Assembly: GCF_024713975.1 (NCBI RefSeq)
Contig: NC_091099.1
Coordinates: 17,527,501-17,591,500 of the forward strand
Reading direction: 5' to 3'
Length of the DNA: 64,000 nt
From: Paralichthys olivaceus
Taxonomy: Eukaryota; Chordata; Actinopteri; Pleuronectiformes; Paralichthyidae
Shown piece after piece: positions 25,716-38,765 of the stretch. Position numbers and translations under genes: made by a program. Numbering within the stretch: position 1 is the stretch's first letter; the number at the start of each line of letters is the position of its first letter. The notes beneath the pieces were generated by a model, which had not been told where the DNA came from, made no database searches, and saw nothing but the letters and a program-made list of their open reading frames with translations.

Positions 25716-28700
25716 GAAAGGATTTTAATTTCGTGCCTGTCATGACTGAATTGAATGGCCGGTGGCTAACAACTGAAAAGAGGGGTGCAAACTAAAACAA
25801 GTGACTGCCAGACCCTTGAGTTAACAGGAAAGAAATATTTCCCTGCTTAACTTGGACAAAGATCTCAACAGACTTAGGTTTTTGGTCCACATGGCTGAGC
25901 ACTGGTACTGGACCACTGAAGGAGCCAAAGAGTTCTCAAAAAGCCTCCTGTGATATGTCGGTTGTGACACCGCCATGCCCCTGAACCATTTCCTCTGCTT
26001 CCCGGATGCCTGGGCTCTGAACTCACAGGCCTCTTACTGAAGCATCATTCGAGACTGTCAGCATTAACTTTAACTAATGAATGAGGAGCAGACAATCAAC
26101 AGAGACTCAGCAGCACTCATAATTATGAGAAGTAGTTACAAGTGCCAGATCAGGTTAACATGCCAACAGCTCAGTGCATTCAGCCTTTTATTGCAATCAT
26201 TGGCAGGACTCAAGCTAAATATTCAATTAATGTCCAAAAAAGAAAAGAGAGTGGGTTTTATCAAAGCTGACAACAAGAAAGCTCTTTGGGAACCTTTATG
26301 TGAGGTGCTTCCATAGAGTGACATGACTGGGTTTGTAACTTCCTCACTGGTCGGTTTAGGTGCTTTCTGGTGTCGAGTTATTTTAGCTCTGTGTCTACTG
26401 CAGCTAGGACACTTAAAAAAAAGTGGTACTTCAGCTGATATGATCTTGTTTATTAAAATGTGAAACTGAAACTTCTAGGCCTCACACAGTCTCTCTGCCT
26501 AAATGGACCGCTCTTTAGCTGGACCTATATCAGAATTATTTGGTCAGGGGACTAGGAAGTGGACTGTGTGGAAAAAGCACTTGTCGTCATGTTTACTGTC
26601 ATCCCAGGAGGCAGTTTTGATGGTTCAAGTCTTGTGGCAGTTCATAGTTTTTGGGTCGTAAAACGCCGGGGGCCTATCGATACTCTGTAGTCTCACAGCG
26701 TGGCTCATCCGTGCCAGCGGTGAAGGACAAATGTGCCAAAGTCTACTGGGTTTGGCTCTTTTCTCACCCCCTGGCTTCCAATGCTGATGTATCCAGCTGA
26801 GGTACAATAATTTGACACCTCTTAAGCAGCTGGACCCTTTAGCGTGACAACCACTGCTTTGTTTTATATCCCTGCGTATTTTGAACGCAATAAAAAATTA
26901 CAGTCAGCAACATCCAAACTGTGTTTTTATCCAGTTTGGACTTTTGCCCCTCCCCACCCTGTTCAATCTCCTTTATCCCTCCCTTTCCTATGTGGGATTT
27001 AACATACACTTTGTGGTAACCTTGCTAAGTTATCAATTTTTTCTACGTTCTCTCACTCTGAATAAAGGCTTGTTTCTCTACGCCTGCTTGTTAAGACATC
27101 AAGGACAGCTCCCTCCATCTGGCATTAAGTATTCCTGGTGCCAGTGTCGGGTTAACTGACACTCCTGCACTTAAACTAATGGCAGCGAACAGTCATCTCC
27201 CATGAGGTGCTCACCTTGGAAAAAAAATCACCCAGTTCCCTCATCCCCAATCATAGTCGTGCTCTCACCACCCACTGAATGAAACCATGGGCATGAAAAG
27301 GGGGATTGTTTCAGTGTTGAGGCATATATAAGGGCAAATGAAAACATGTAATACGCATGTCCTGTCTTGGATTTGCCTTCCTACCGAGTTCAATGAGACG
27401 TTGAGAGGTGGGAAGAGTAGAACAGCATGCAAACAGAAAAAGACAGACTCAGCAAATCATCATCTGCATGAGAAAGGAAACATGTAAGATGATTTCTTAA
27501 GCAAATAAATCAAGAATAGCAAAATATTAAACATTCAGATGCTTAAAGGGATTCTTTTGAGACAGGACCTAAATCACATTTTCTGATAAACTGGTATCAT
27601 GGCTGATGAAAAGGGCATTTTATTTAATTATCCAGCACTTTAATGTCTGATCTGCCTGGTTTCTAAGGGCAGCTTTCAAAGTTATTACGTGGATATTTTG
27701 GCCACTGTGAATTACTAATTTTGTCTCACAGTTCTAGTCTAATATTTCCATAAGATATTGTGTTGTACGTCTGGTTGGATTGAGACCTGTTTCTCATGCA
27801 GTTCTGACTGCTTTTATATGTCTTAACTAGAAGAGCACTTGGAGAGGTCCATGTAAAACAAATAAAAAAAACAATTCATTTATCCAGACCCCCTCCACAA
27901 AAATCTATGAAAATCAGTTGAATAGTTTTTGCTCAACCCTGCCAAATAACCCCCCCCCCCAAAAAAAAACAAATGCTGTATGACATTGTTATATTATTAA
28001 AAATCTCCCATTTAATATCCCAGGACCTATCATCTTCTTGCACAACTTTTTAACTGGCTGGTCTTAGGACTTAGAAAACGTCCATCCTCCTTAAGTTGTA
28101 ACAAACATCTTGTACAGGTGAGTCTGGGGCAGACAGAAGCACCTCTCTGACCACATGAGAGCAGCATCACCACCCGTCCTCCTCTGAACCCCCTTCTCAA
28201 TGGAAACCTAAACAGCTTTTTAAGAATGAAGAGGTTTTTCAGTTTGTTTCTAAATATAGGCTTGCCCTGTGGGAGGTGGCAGGTTCCAGAGCCATTTTCA
28301 ACACAGATGAGCCCCATGTCCTGCCCAGGGCCCGGCGGGTGGTGACTGCCGGTGGTCCGCCTTTCTCTTATGCACCGGCTCTTAAGTAAACACTGCAATC
28401 CTGCGGTCAGCTACAGCATGGCAACGAGCGAAAGGACTCACTGTGCAGTTGCACACAGCTATGGTGTGTTGCCTCCTCTGGCCCACTCAATCTTGGCCCC
28501 ACCCCGTCACAGGGGCCTGGGTAGGGGTCGGGGGCCAGCGACAGACCTTGATGTGTGATCCCAGAAGCCTGCTGGGAACTCCTGGTGGGAACAGTGTTGG
28601 ACTTCACCTCCCGGACCCCACTGACCGACCATTTTCCATCTGGAAAAAAAAGTCTAAATTAAGAACATTAACATGTTTACTGACATCATGCCAATTCATT

Positions 28701-31249
28701 AAAGAAAATAAAAACATCGATGAAATCGGGGTGGACGCCATTAACACCATGATTCACTTCTTTAATCATTGAAATCGATATCATTTGACCATTGAACCAA
28801 GAGAAAAAAATATAAACGGAAATCAGAAAAAAGAATAGAAAGAAAATAACTCAAATAATTATTAGAAACAAAGGGTTATATTTGAGTAAATGGTTAATCG
28901 AGCACATGGGATTATATAATTGTCACATTAAAAAGTTTAGTGTGTTAAGAAATAACACCCAGAAATATCATGTTCAACCAGGAAATAACTGAAATCTGAA
29001 TGTTTTTATCACAGGGCCACGATAATATGCCATTAATCATCAGGATCATATCCAATAAAGTGCCAGATTAATCAACTCGGAGGAAAACTGACAGCGCCAG
29101 TCCTTATCCACTGAGGAGAATAAGGGGCAACAGGTAGGCCCTTTATCCATTGAGCTCTGTTCTCACATTGCTCCCCTATACATGTAGATCATAATTTGGG
29201 GGAGTCTCAGTGGCTACCTGTAAGGACCACAGGGGTGGCAAATAGCAGGGCTGTGGCTTTCTTAGCTTCTTAGTGGTGCAAGCAGAAGGATTTACGGTAA
29301 CTCTCAGACAAGCGTTCACAGCTTGGACTCTTGGCATGGATTCGATATTGTCCCTGGCTGAGCATCAAACCCACTGAACCCGAGGTCCAAAAGAACCTAC
29401 ACAAAACCCTGGGATGTTTAAATGATAAATCGCCGACATTTAGTGGCAGAACAAAAAAATATTGGCCATGCTGGGGATATCAGTATTAATTCTAATTCAT
29501 AGTGAGAGCACATACTGGGTGGCTTGATTGACCAGAGATCAGCCTCTGGTTAAATTGACATGCTCTTCACTTTCGGGGCGAGGATATGAGTTTTCCTGCT
29601 AATTCAGCACAGGTGCGACAGTATAGAAAGCAACCCCGCAGAGTAAGAGGAGAAACAATTGCCAATAGGGGTGATATTGAATATCATCTATGATGTGAAG
29701 TGCACTGACCAAGTTATCTTTAAGTTCATGTCCAGGCCTCGTGGGACACACAATTCATTTCTCTGTGTAACCCGACCTTTTTCCGGTGCCCGCCATCTCC
29801 AGCCCTTCTGGTTTTGATAAAAGAGAGACCAGCTCTATGAGATTTCCTGAGCGGAGTTCGATGATAAAACCATATGGCGAAAAAAAATAGCTCAGGAAGT
29901 TAATACATCTGACATGCAGAGAAGCATAATGGATGAATTCAGTAATCATGCTGGTAAGAAGGATTAGTAGTGAAACTGAAGGTGTTTTTGAAATCACTGG
30001 TATCACTATCTTCTGTGTTTCACTCAGTCAAAAGCATCACATACAAGGTTAAAGCAGTATTTTATTAATGTGCTGACTGCTGATGATGCCAAGAGGTGCT
30101 TTACAAAGCCACAGGACTGAATTTAAGGTCAAAGAGGATGCACTGAGCCAAACACACCAACCGCCACCCTGGAGAAAAGAGCCATGGTGCTAATATTAGA
30201 GGGAAGGCTGATTACAGTGCTCCTATTAGGTTTTGGCATCGATTATGGTCCAAAGTAGAAACGCCCTCGGCACTTTTCTTTGGTGTTCGTGCCCCAGGTC
30301 CTCAATGGCACACTACATGATACGATTAAGAGCCAGACCAAACATGCCAAAGCAGACCACAGGGTTACTCACAGCCACTGCACATTCTTTTGAGGCTGAA
30401 ACGTGACCCGGTCCTATTTTTCAGCAGCTTGTCAGACTTGGTGTGGCGCAGGGAGGTAAACTAGGAGGAAAAACTGTTGTCACCTCGCTATAGCTCTTAC
30501 TTTTTCTGACTTACAAGATGGCAACCTCAGGTGTCAAAATGAGACCGGAGGGGAAGGCTGGACGAGTGCTGGCACGCAATGTGGATATGGAAAGCAAAGA
30601 TATACTTACAACAGCAGCAGCAGACGGTAAATGGAAAATGGACAGTTTATTGTTGAAGCTTTGCGAGTTGATGGACATGCTGTTAAAGTAATAAGTGTAG
30701 TAACCACATGCATTAAGACATATAATGCCATATGTGAGGCTGAAATTGAAGTGACAACATAATGATTTAGTCAAAATATCTAACAGCTTGAGAAAACCAT
30801 ACAAGTCCAGCTGTGCGGAGGATGCTCAAGTCGTCGCTTTCATGGATGATGTCTGCTCATTTTCCGAAACCTCCCTCCATACTGATGGGCAGCGTATTCT
30901 CTGTTGGGGCATCATCAAAGAGTTGGACTGGAAAAGTTGTCAGGCATTCAATACATCCGAGCTTGTCGTCATTTGGAGCTCAATTTGAAAAATGCTTGTT
31001 ATGACGGCTGCTAACCATATCCACCCACTCTGTTCCCAGTGAGAGGGGACAGAGAGGAGGAAGTCTTTCAGTCAGTCACGATATACTTCATCTCAGCAGG
31101 CTACCAAGCTGCTGGACCATGTACATGGCTACAGGTGAAACTTTGCACACCTCAAACTCTAACCCTAAGCAACTGGTGACTCAACGCCACTGAGAAAAGC
31201 ATTCTTAAAAATATAGAAAAAACCAAAGTGCCAGAAGCTGACATTGGGT
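25716..31249. other. gene desert section
   Basis: No exon is recognised over 5.5 kb. A C10/A9 homopolymer junction lies near 27951-27969. A short retroposon-tail-like phrase (AAAATCTATGAAAATCAGTTGAATAG) is near 27900. A GC-richer patch (28.1-28.6 kb) opens several short frames without family resemblance. Interspersed old repeats are likely but not identified. Confidence 0.4.
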
Positions 31250-31435
31250 GAAAGGCAGGATACATTCTGGACAGGATATTACAGGGCCAACATACAAATA
31301 AACCTGCACACTCACATTCACACCTTTGGTGTAAGGAGAACATGCAAACTTCAGGTTGGGATTCAAACCTGCAACCTGAGTTAACAATCCATCTTAAATT
31401 ACTCTAACATGAGATCTAACAACGTAGCACTGTAC
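31250..31435 (-). repeat. degenerate tRNA-like SINE/dispersed repeat
   Basis: Contains GGAGAACATGCAAACTTCAG, GGGATTCAAACCTGCAACCT and an AACGTAGCACTGT-like end. The same word order occurs in an abundant teleost repeat. GGGATTCAAACC is the reverse complement of a tRNA B-box-like GGTTTGAATCCC, so it may be tRNA-derived on the minus strand. Confidence 0.45.
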
Positions 31436-32629
31436 TCATTAAAGTTAGTTTAATTCATTTGGATAAATTATGCATCCATGTTTGTTTAGTTTTCAGGCAA
31501 TTCAGTATTAATGATAAATAATACTTCTAATAAATGCTTGGATGTTGATGTTGAAGTTGGAAACTGCAATAATGGTAAATCTCTGGTAGGAAATGAATGC
31601 CTTATCTGCAAAAGTTACATGGGCTTGCTTTAAATTGCCTTTTCTATTAATGACTTGAACTTCCTTCAGTGATTTCCTACATTTCCCAGAATACTTCACA
31701 TTTCAATGCATTCTGCTGATGGTTTAATCTGGAGAGACAGCAAAAGAAAGACAGGAATCTTATTTTGGTATTGTAGCACACATTTTGTGTTATATTTATC
31801 AGATATCTAGTCAAACTGGTAATCAATATGATGCTCTACTGGATATGTTTTGTCCACATTTCTGCAAGGATGGGGATCATGTTTTCAATTTAAATATGGA
31901 AGACTGCGGATCAGTCCATACCATTACTACCAGTTCCTCTGGCTGCAGGTTTCCACCAACCACAAACCTACACATTCCTCCCTCCGGGCTTAGCCACAAC
32001 AGCAGTTTGCCTCCTCATTGACCAAAACTCACTGTGAAAGTTTGAAAAAGGTTGTAACTCTCCAAGAAACACAGCCAACCTCACCACTGAAATAGATTTC
32101 AATAAATTCTAATTTCTACAGCCCCTTCTCCTGGTCCTGAGAATGTAATGAATTAGCAAACAAAAGCCTCAAAAGATTACCTCATGTTTCTCTTTACTCA
32201 ATGAATTACTGTCTACCACAGAAGGAAAACAAAAGATGGCACATTTATTTTTCTGTGGTGGGACTGTTTCAACAGAGCAATTATTCACTGACACCACATT
32301 CAAATGTACCTCAATCAAAGGCTGCAGGCTCCACTGATAGTGCTTAGCTACAACTACAGGAACATTTAAGTACTGTGAAGGACACGCCACATTATACTTA
32401 GAAACTGAAAAAGCATGTACTGTATATTTTGTAACTGAAAAATTACTGTCTGTAATATTTTAAATGAGAACTGTTTTAGTATTATGGTGTTTTTCTATAT
32501 ACATTCCAATAAGAAGCATGTTGTTCATCATAATAATGTATAAAATCCAGTTATTACAGCAGCATGTTTCCATATCTTTGATATACTGCCAACATCCTAA
32601 GATTGTCTACTTTTAAAAGCAACACAAGT

Positions 32630-32745
32630 TGTGTCACAATTTCATGGAAATCGGTTAACTAATTTCTGCGTACCTCTTTTAACTAAGAAACAGACAAACA
32701 AACACAGATGAAAACAAAACCTCCTTGGCCGAGGTAATAAATCAA
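32630..32745 (+). repeat. retroposon 3' tail fragment
   Basis: TTTCATGGAAATCGGTTAAC, then ACAGACAAACAAACACAGAT, then CCTCCTTGGCCGAGGTAATA. Same family as 1425-1545. It directly precedes a foldback MITE. Confidence 0.6.
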
Positions 32746-32759
32746 TTATAGTAAAAATA

Positions 32760-33240
32760 AAAATGAACTCATTATCTTCTCACCACTATGCAGATGGAGG
32801 GGTGGGTGAAGTGTCTGAGTCCACAAAACACGTCTGGAGTTTCAGGGGTAAACTTTGTTGCAGCAGAATCCAACACAATTGAATTCAATGGTGAGTCCTT
32901 CTTCAGATGTAATAAAACAACAGAAGAAACATTTCAACAAACATGTCATCCAAGTGTCTGCAAGCCTCAACATTCATATTCAACTCGAAACGAGGTCATT
33001 GGGCTATTTTTCGGGGCTTGCAGACACTTGGATGACACCACACGAGCAGTGTGGAGGCATGTTATGTTTTTTTAGTTTTTAATATTATGTCGGAAGAAGG
33101 ACTCAGTTGTGCTGGATTCTGCTCTAACAAAGTTTAGCCTGCAGAAGTGTTTAGTGGACACTTCACCCACACCTCCATTGGCTAAGTGTTTAGGAGATGA
33201 TGATTGAATTTTCATTTTTTGGTGAACTACCCCTTTAAGG
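32760..33240. repeat. foldback MITE, copy 2 (with long hairpin)
   Basis: Two arms mirror each other: TGTCATCCAAGTGTCTGCAAG at about 32944 pairs with GCTTGCAGACACTTGGATGA at about 33017, and GTGTCTGAGTCCACAAAACA at the left pairs with GTGTTTAGTGGACACTTCAC-like sequence at the right. It ends TTTTTTGGTGAACTACCCCT followed by TTAAGG, the mirror of the copy 1 start. Confidence 0.75.
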
Positions 33241-33344
33241 ACTGAAAGAGGAGACTAGATGCACTTGGATATAAATATATATTTAAACATTTGAAAATGG
33301 TGTTAGTTGTGTTCTCACTTTGATAAAGAAGTGGATTATTTAAG

Positions 33345-33995
33345 ATTCTGTTGAAACCCAGCCATGGTCAAGTAGACCTACAAAAGATCCCAGCCACATC
33401 TACCAGGAAAACCAATCTGAATAAAAGAAAGCCCATCATGCCACCTCAGTTGAAATACAGACTTCTCTGCAAAAAAGTGCTGTGGCTGTTTTAAGATTCA
33501 CAGTAAGGAGGTACTTGAACAAAAATGGGCTCTACAGTCAAGTTGCCAGAAAAAAGCCAATACTGCGCCAAAACAACCCATAAAATTGCCAAACAACACC
33601 TAGACAAGCCTCAAAACTTCTGGAAAAAAATCATCTTGAGGGATGAATCCAAAAGTGAACTTAATGGTCGCAACCATAAACGCTGTGTTTGGACAGGGGT
33701 CGACAAGGCCAATGAAGAAAAGTACACCATCCCTACTGTGAAGCATGGAGGGGGATCTCTGATGTTTTGTGGACATGTGTGTGAGCTACAGCAGCATAGA
33801 TTTGTTCGACATTAACCAGGGCAGATCAAGTGTGTAGTGGCTACATCAGAAAACAGCACAGGTTCTGGAGTGACCGTCGCAGTCACCTGACCCAAATATC
33901 ATTGAGACACTTTGGAGGAGATGCAAGACAAACAATGAATTTATGAAAACTGGAGGCTTTTCACCAAGAAGGATGGGCCTCATCATTGATACTAA
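33345..33995 (+). pseudogene. Tc1/mariner transposase relic
   Basis: Plus-strand remnants read in shifting frames: a stretch near 33510 resembling the Tc1 phrase for VLKQKWAL-type sequence, then KTTHKIAKQHLDKPQNFWKK, ILRDESKSELNG (the DE(S/T) catalytic segment), then RKCVW-like RCVWTGVDKANEE and PTVKHGGGSLMFCG. These are landmark motifs of fish Tc1-like transposases (about 340 residues). Stops and frameshifts break it, the N-terminal DNA-binding region is barely recognisable, and no terminal repeats were found. Inactive. Confidence 0.8.
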
Positions 33996-35386
33996 AAGAA
34001 TCAATACACAGTCTTATGATACATAAATCTTTGAATGGGGACCTCTTCATTATTTATGTATTGCTATGTTTTAAACTCTTGTAATCTCTCATATGAATTC
34101 CATTAATAATAAGTGTCTTTTACCTCATCACTCATGTTTGCTCAATTTCATTTTTATAGCGCTTTTCAAAACAAAGTTCCAAACAGCTTCATGAGACAAA
34201 ATGAAAATTGTGGCAGCTCTATATGTATAAATTAAATAATACCAGTAAAATTGTGTGTGAAAATATATTCCAGCTAATTGCTGAAAATGCTTGGATGTTT
34301 GTGTGTGCTTGTCTAACTGTGGGGGTGTGTGTGTGTATAGTGTGTAAGTGGGCTGTGTGTGGTCAGGCTCGCTGGGCTGATCTTGGCCCCTGGCTGTTGC
34401 TGGCGTTCAGCATGTCTGTAAAGAAACAGCTGGAGGCAAAGCCAACACCGGTCCCGCTCAGAAGCTCAGCCCTGCCAGCAGCGACAGAGTCCAGAACTTT
34501 CCATGGTCCTGCGTCGCCATGCCAACAGGTCTTGGCACGACGCAGCTGTCCTGATCTGCACACCTGGCCCACCAAGAGTCCAGAATCACCTCTCCTGTCA
34601 CTGTGTGATGAACAGGTCATTTACAACCCAAGTGTTTGTGTGTTTTTAAGAGTTATGGGCCCAGGTAAAGAAAACATCGTGGCAGTGGACCTCCTGTGTG
34701 TTGCCCTAATCAAACAGAGCTGAGAACCTTAGTGCTGTAGAATAGCAGGGTCTGAATATGTTCAGACTTGTACTGTGGAAAACCCACACAGAGGGATATT
34801 CAAAGAGAAACGGCAGTATGGAAATGAGCTCGATAAAGATTTGTTTTGTTTGTCTTTGATAGTGACATTGAGTTTTGCGGTTGCAGCTTGAACGCGCTGG
34901 AGAAAAGTACCGAACAGGAATGTAACTGCGATGTAACACTTAAGATAGCCAAAGAGAATTATTTGTTCAGTCCTCCATGTTATGTGACACATTTATCTTC
35001 TGAAACCCTTTCCAAACTGAAACAAAGCCCAGGTTTCTCTGGACGAAGAGATGACTGGCTGGAGATATTTTACTATAATAAAAAAATGTTCTATTCTTGT
35101 AGCACACATGCTGGTCTGTTTTACAGCATTGAATGCCTTTTGCCAAAATGCCATTTACAGACAACTTACCGACTTTTCTTTCTTAGTCATTGACACTATA
35201 ACATCTCGATAAGTAGAGTAGTGGTGCTCAAATCATTAACCTGGACATTAACAGATGTACAGATGGCTGTCTGTCGCCAACAAGGATGTGTGCAAATAGA
35301 GGAAGTTTTTAGTCGTGAAATATTTTTAACAAATTGAAGATAAACAAGCTACAGTAGTCAGCAACATCATATATCTTGTATGAACC

Positions 35387-35787
35387 ATAGACTGTATGTA
35401 ACAATGAGACATGTCTCCATTTCCTCCAGCTATGCAGAAATGAAGCCATAATATCCCTTATACGAACGTTGCCATCTTGCGGACTTGGAGACAGTCTGCG
35501 CAGTAGCAATTGGGGGATGGAACCGCAGTAGCAAGGTCCTGCTGATACATGCGTTTGATCAATTATGAGTCAGTCGCATCTCGGCATGATAAGAGATATC
35601 TAAAAGGACAAACTATCTTGAGAAAATGTATTTAATGTGTTCTTTGACTTTTTATTTGGGACCATGTCCCGTCCACTAACATGAAGGAAGTTGGAATTAT
35701 GACTTATACTGCAGCTAGCCACCAGGTGGTGAGATGTTTTAGCTGCACTTTTGGGGAGCAGCCATCTTTATATACAGTCTATGGTCT
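35387..35787. repeat. MITE with CCATAGACTGTAT termini, full copy
   Basis: It starts CCATAGACTGTATGTAACAA and ends ATATACAGTCTATGG, an inverted repeat of about 15 bases enclosing 0.4 kb. The interior has GCCATCTTGCGGACTTGGAG and GACCATGTCCCGTCCACTAA. Related pieces are at 38010-38405 and 40465-40620. Confidence 0.75.
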
Positions 35788-36339
35788 GAGCAGCATGTGT
35801 GTGTGTTTGTTCATCTCTGTTGTTCTGTTTAAATACATGCCTCATAAACTCATAAACACTGCACTGGTCCCAAAACCCTCTGACCAGGGTTACTTACATA
35901 TATTTATCATTTTTAGTAGGGGACCTGGGCCTTTATTATATAGAAATATGATCATTAATTTTGTATTTAGATTGAGTCCAGCTCTCTAAACTTTTTCTTA
36001 TGTGCACTCTCTAATCTCAACTGTTGCCTGTTTCAAATTCTACTGAAGTCTCTCTACCAAGTCTTGCATGAGTTGGAGGCCATGTCCGGCTGAGTCACAG
36101 ATTATCATGGAGGAGGAAGAGCAGCATGTTCCATGGTTTGCTGCAAATTAAATGTTTGGCGACACTCCAGACAAAAGACAGACAATTTGACAAGAAGCAC
36201 ACAGTTCGCAAAACATGGTGTGCCACTACAAAGGGTTTAAACAGCTTTCTGCTCAGTGTTGAGATAGAATACTTTGTGCTAGTGTTAAGCACATTTCACT
36301 GTTAGTAATTCTGAGCATCTTTAAATACTCAGTTTAACC

Positions 36340-36830
36340 AAGTGAGTAAAGTTATTTTATTATAACACCAAGTCACAAAGTGCTTCACAAGAATGAAGTT
36401 GTTAAAATTAAACAAGGAAGACAAAAAAAAGGAGAAGTAGGCAAAGGCCATTTTGAATAAACAAATCTTTAGCTTCTTTTTGAAGACTGCAGATCTTATG
36501 TCAATGGAAAGCACTCGTGTACTATCCATTGATTCTGCTGGGTACAGAACATAAAGACCAGATGATGTTGGTTGGTCTATAAAAGACACATTGGAATATA
36601 CTGAGTTTCATGATAATAAACTTCTGGGCTGAAGGAGTGAAGGACACTAGGTTTCCATTTAATCTGAATAATACTTTGTTCTCTTTTCGCTATGGCGACC
36701 ACAAACTGACTTTTACAGCTCTTACTGGTGAAGCATTGTGTTCCTGGCAGGTATGTTGACAGAATTTGATCCATAAAACAGTCATGACAACCAGCACCGG
36801 ACATATCAGCTATCAAGTCCAAGGTGATGA
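36340..36830. repeat. possible dispersed repeat
   Basis: AAGTCACAAAGTGCTTCACAAG near the start resembles a common teleost repeat border. No reading frame of interest. Assignment is weak. Confidence 0.3.
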
Positions 36831-37510
36831 TTTGATTACAACATTTTAGCTGTGGACTCAGGGGTACTTTTTTTCTGGAACAAATTCAACAATTTTCTCT
36901 TCGCTAACTTATCTTTTGCTACGGCCAAATAATTCCAGTCCAGCCTCTGGACTCTGTTGATGTGTTCTTGAGTCAGTTGTGACAAGCTACTCTAACTCTA
37001 TTACAGAAAAAACACTTAAAAAACGGATATTTAAGGAGGACAAATAACGGGTTATGCACATCATAAAAATGCACATTTCACAAGGTGTATCTTGGCTCGA
37101 CGTTTTTAAAAAGAAGCCAAACTTTATTGCCATGGGAGAAGAAGCTGTAATTTTTAAAGTGGCATATGTATGAGAGGGATTGTTTCTTGTTCTGTCTCTC
37201 TGGATTTCTTAGCTCCCACCTATGATATCTAAGTCTAAACTTGCACACAAACACATTCACACATTGAGGGTGGAGTAAGGAGAGAAAACATGATTTGCGT
37301 ATGGAAGTCCGACATGCGAACATTTTGATTGATGGGCAGCTAAAGAACACAGGCCGATCCTTATTAGAGGCTGCAGGCTGCCAGCTCTGAGGGATGCGTG
37401 GGCATGTCCTCCTTGGTAAGTGATCAGGTGTTTGACTCTGTCTGGTAGGAAGGAAGTCCTTATTAATGTTGAGGAGAAGGCCGAGGCTCAGCAACCTCAG
37501 GCATGCCTGC

Positions 37511-37557
37511 CCACACACACACACACATGCAAGCACACACATGCAAGCACACGCACA

Positions 37558-37594
<37 letters not shown>
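37511..37594. repeat. (CA)n microsatellite
   Basis: About 84 bases of CA dinucleotides, interrupted by ATGCAAG and CG steps in the first half and pure in the second. Confidence 0.95.
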
Positions 37595-37596
<2 letters not shown>

Positions 37597-38009
37597 TGGT
37601 TTCGTTACTGTAGAGAAGTGCTGGTGCGCTCCTACCTACGCAAAAAGTCCTGATTGGGAACAGATATCTTCAGCTGTGGAGTTGTTAAAATAAATCCTTC
37701 CACATATTTTACTGTTTTTACCTCCCCCTGTGATTTTCTTTTTCTCTCCCGGCTTTTGTTTCATCAAAATATTCGTCAATGCATTGAGTAATTTTCTTGG
37801 CCACTTGGGGGCAGCAGAACAGACTGAAAACACAACAGCTTGTTTATGATAAATTCGTAAACAAATGTTTAACTGTTTACACTTGAAGCTGACACAGAGC
37901 AACATTAACATCCATTTACGTTGTAATCCTGGCCTCCCAATTTAGTTTAATTTCTATTAGATACACTCATTCTGCGGTGCAACAGATAGCTTAGCTTTGC
38001 ATAAACCTT

Positions 38010-38405
38010 TTTCCATATAATAATGGACGAAACGTCTCCACTTCCTCAACAATCAAGATATCAAGCAAAATATCCTGAAAACACATGCTGCCATCTTGTA
38101 CCGATGACATCATTTAAAGCCAGAGTCTGCACAGTACTGATCTGAGGTCGAGCCATAGTAGCAAGTGATCTTCGATACATATGCTGGATGAATTATGAGT
38201 CAGTCTCAGCTCTCAATCATGATATGTCATGCTGCGAGTCCATGTGCGGAACTTATTTGTGTGCGTATGGTTCTCAAATTGAGAGGGACAACTTTTGTGA
38301 AGGACCAAATGTGCAGTCGGCTCGTAGTCATGGTGACTGCAGACAAACCCTCATCATTTTAGTCTGTTATGTCGGAACACTTCAGTTTCACAGTCAACTA
38401 TGATG
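38010..38405. repeat. CCATAGACTGTAT-family MITE, diverged copy
   Basis: Shares ACGTCTCCACTTCCTC, GCTGCCATCTTGTACC, CAGTACTGATCTGAGGTCGAG-like and TGCTGGATGAATTATGAGTC with the 35387 copy. The terminal repeats are degraded. Confidence 0.55.
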
Positions 38406-38765
38406 ACGACGGACAAAGACGTGGATTAAACAAAAGCTGTACGCTGACATTGTGCAACTGCAAGCGACATAGATGTTTATATGGCAGTTGATATGCAACC
38501 ATTCTCTGTTGTTGAGAAAGGAGCGTTCAAATTAGGGATCGACTGTATGTTTTATTGACCCCCCCGATATTGAAATCTGGTGGTCAGCTTTTGAACATTA
38601 TCTGAAAATAAATTGTGCATAATAAATAAATACATAAACAAAATAGCTCTCTGAAGTAAATAAAATAAAAAAAAATAAAGCTAGTATAACATTTTACTGA
38701 AATTTGAGTTTGATCACTATTCCCAATTCAGCAGCACCAGATTGTGGTGCAGAAAGCAGAGTTGC

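Noticed and set aside
28030-28772. Overlapping frames in a GC-richer patch
   Set aside because: Frames on both strands overlap without conserved motifs. Probably an old repeat or chance.
34208-34723. 171-codon plus-strand frame
   Set aside because: No family resemblance, Cys/Val runs from GT-rich sequence, no splice or promoter context.
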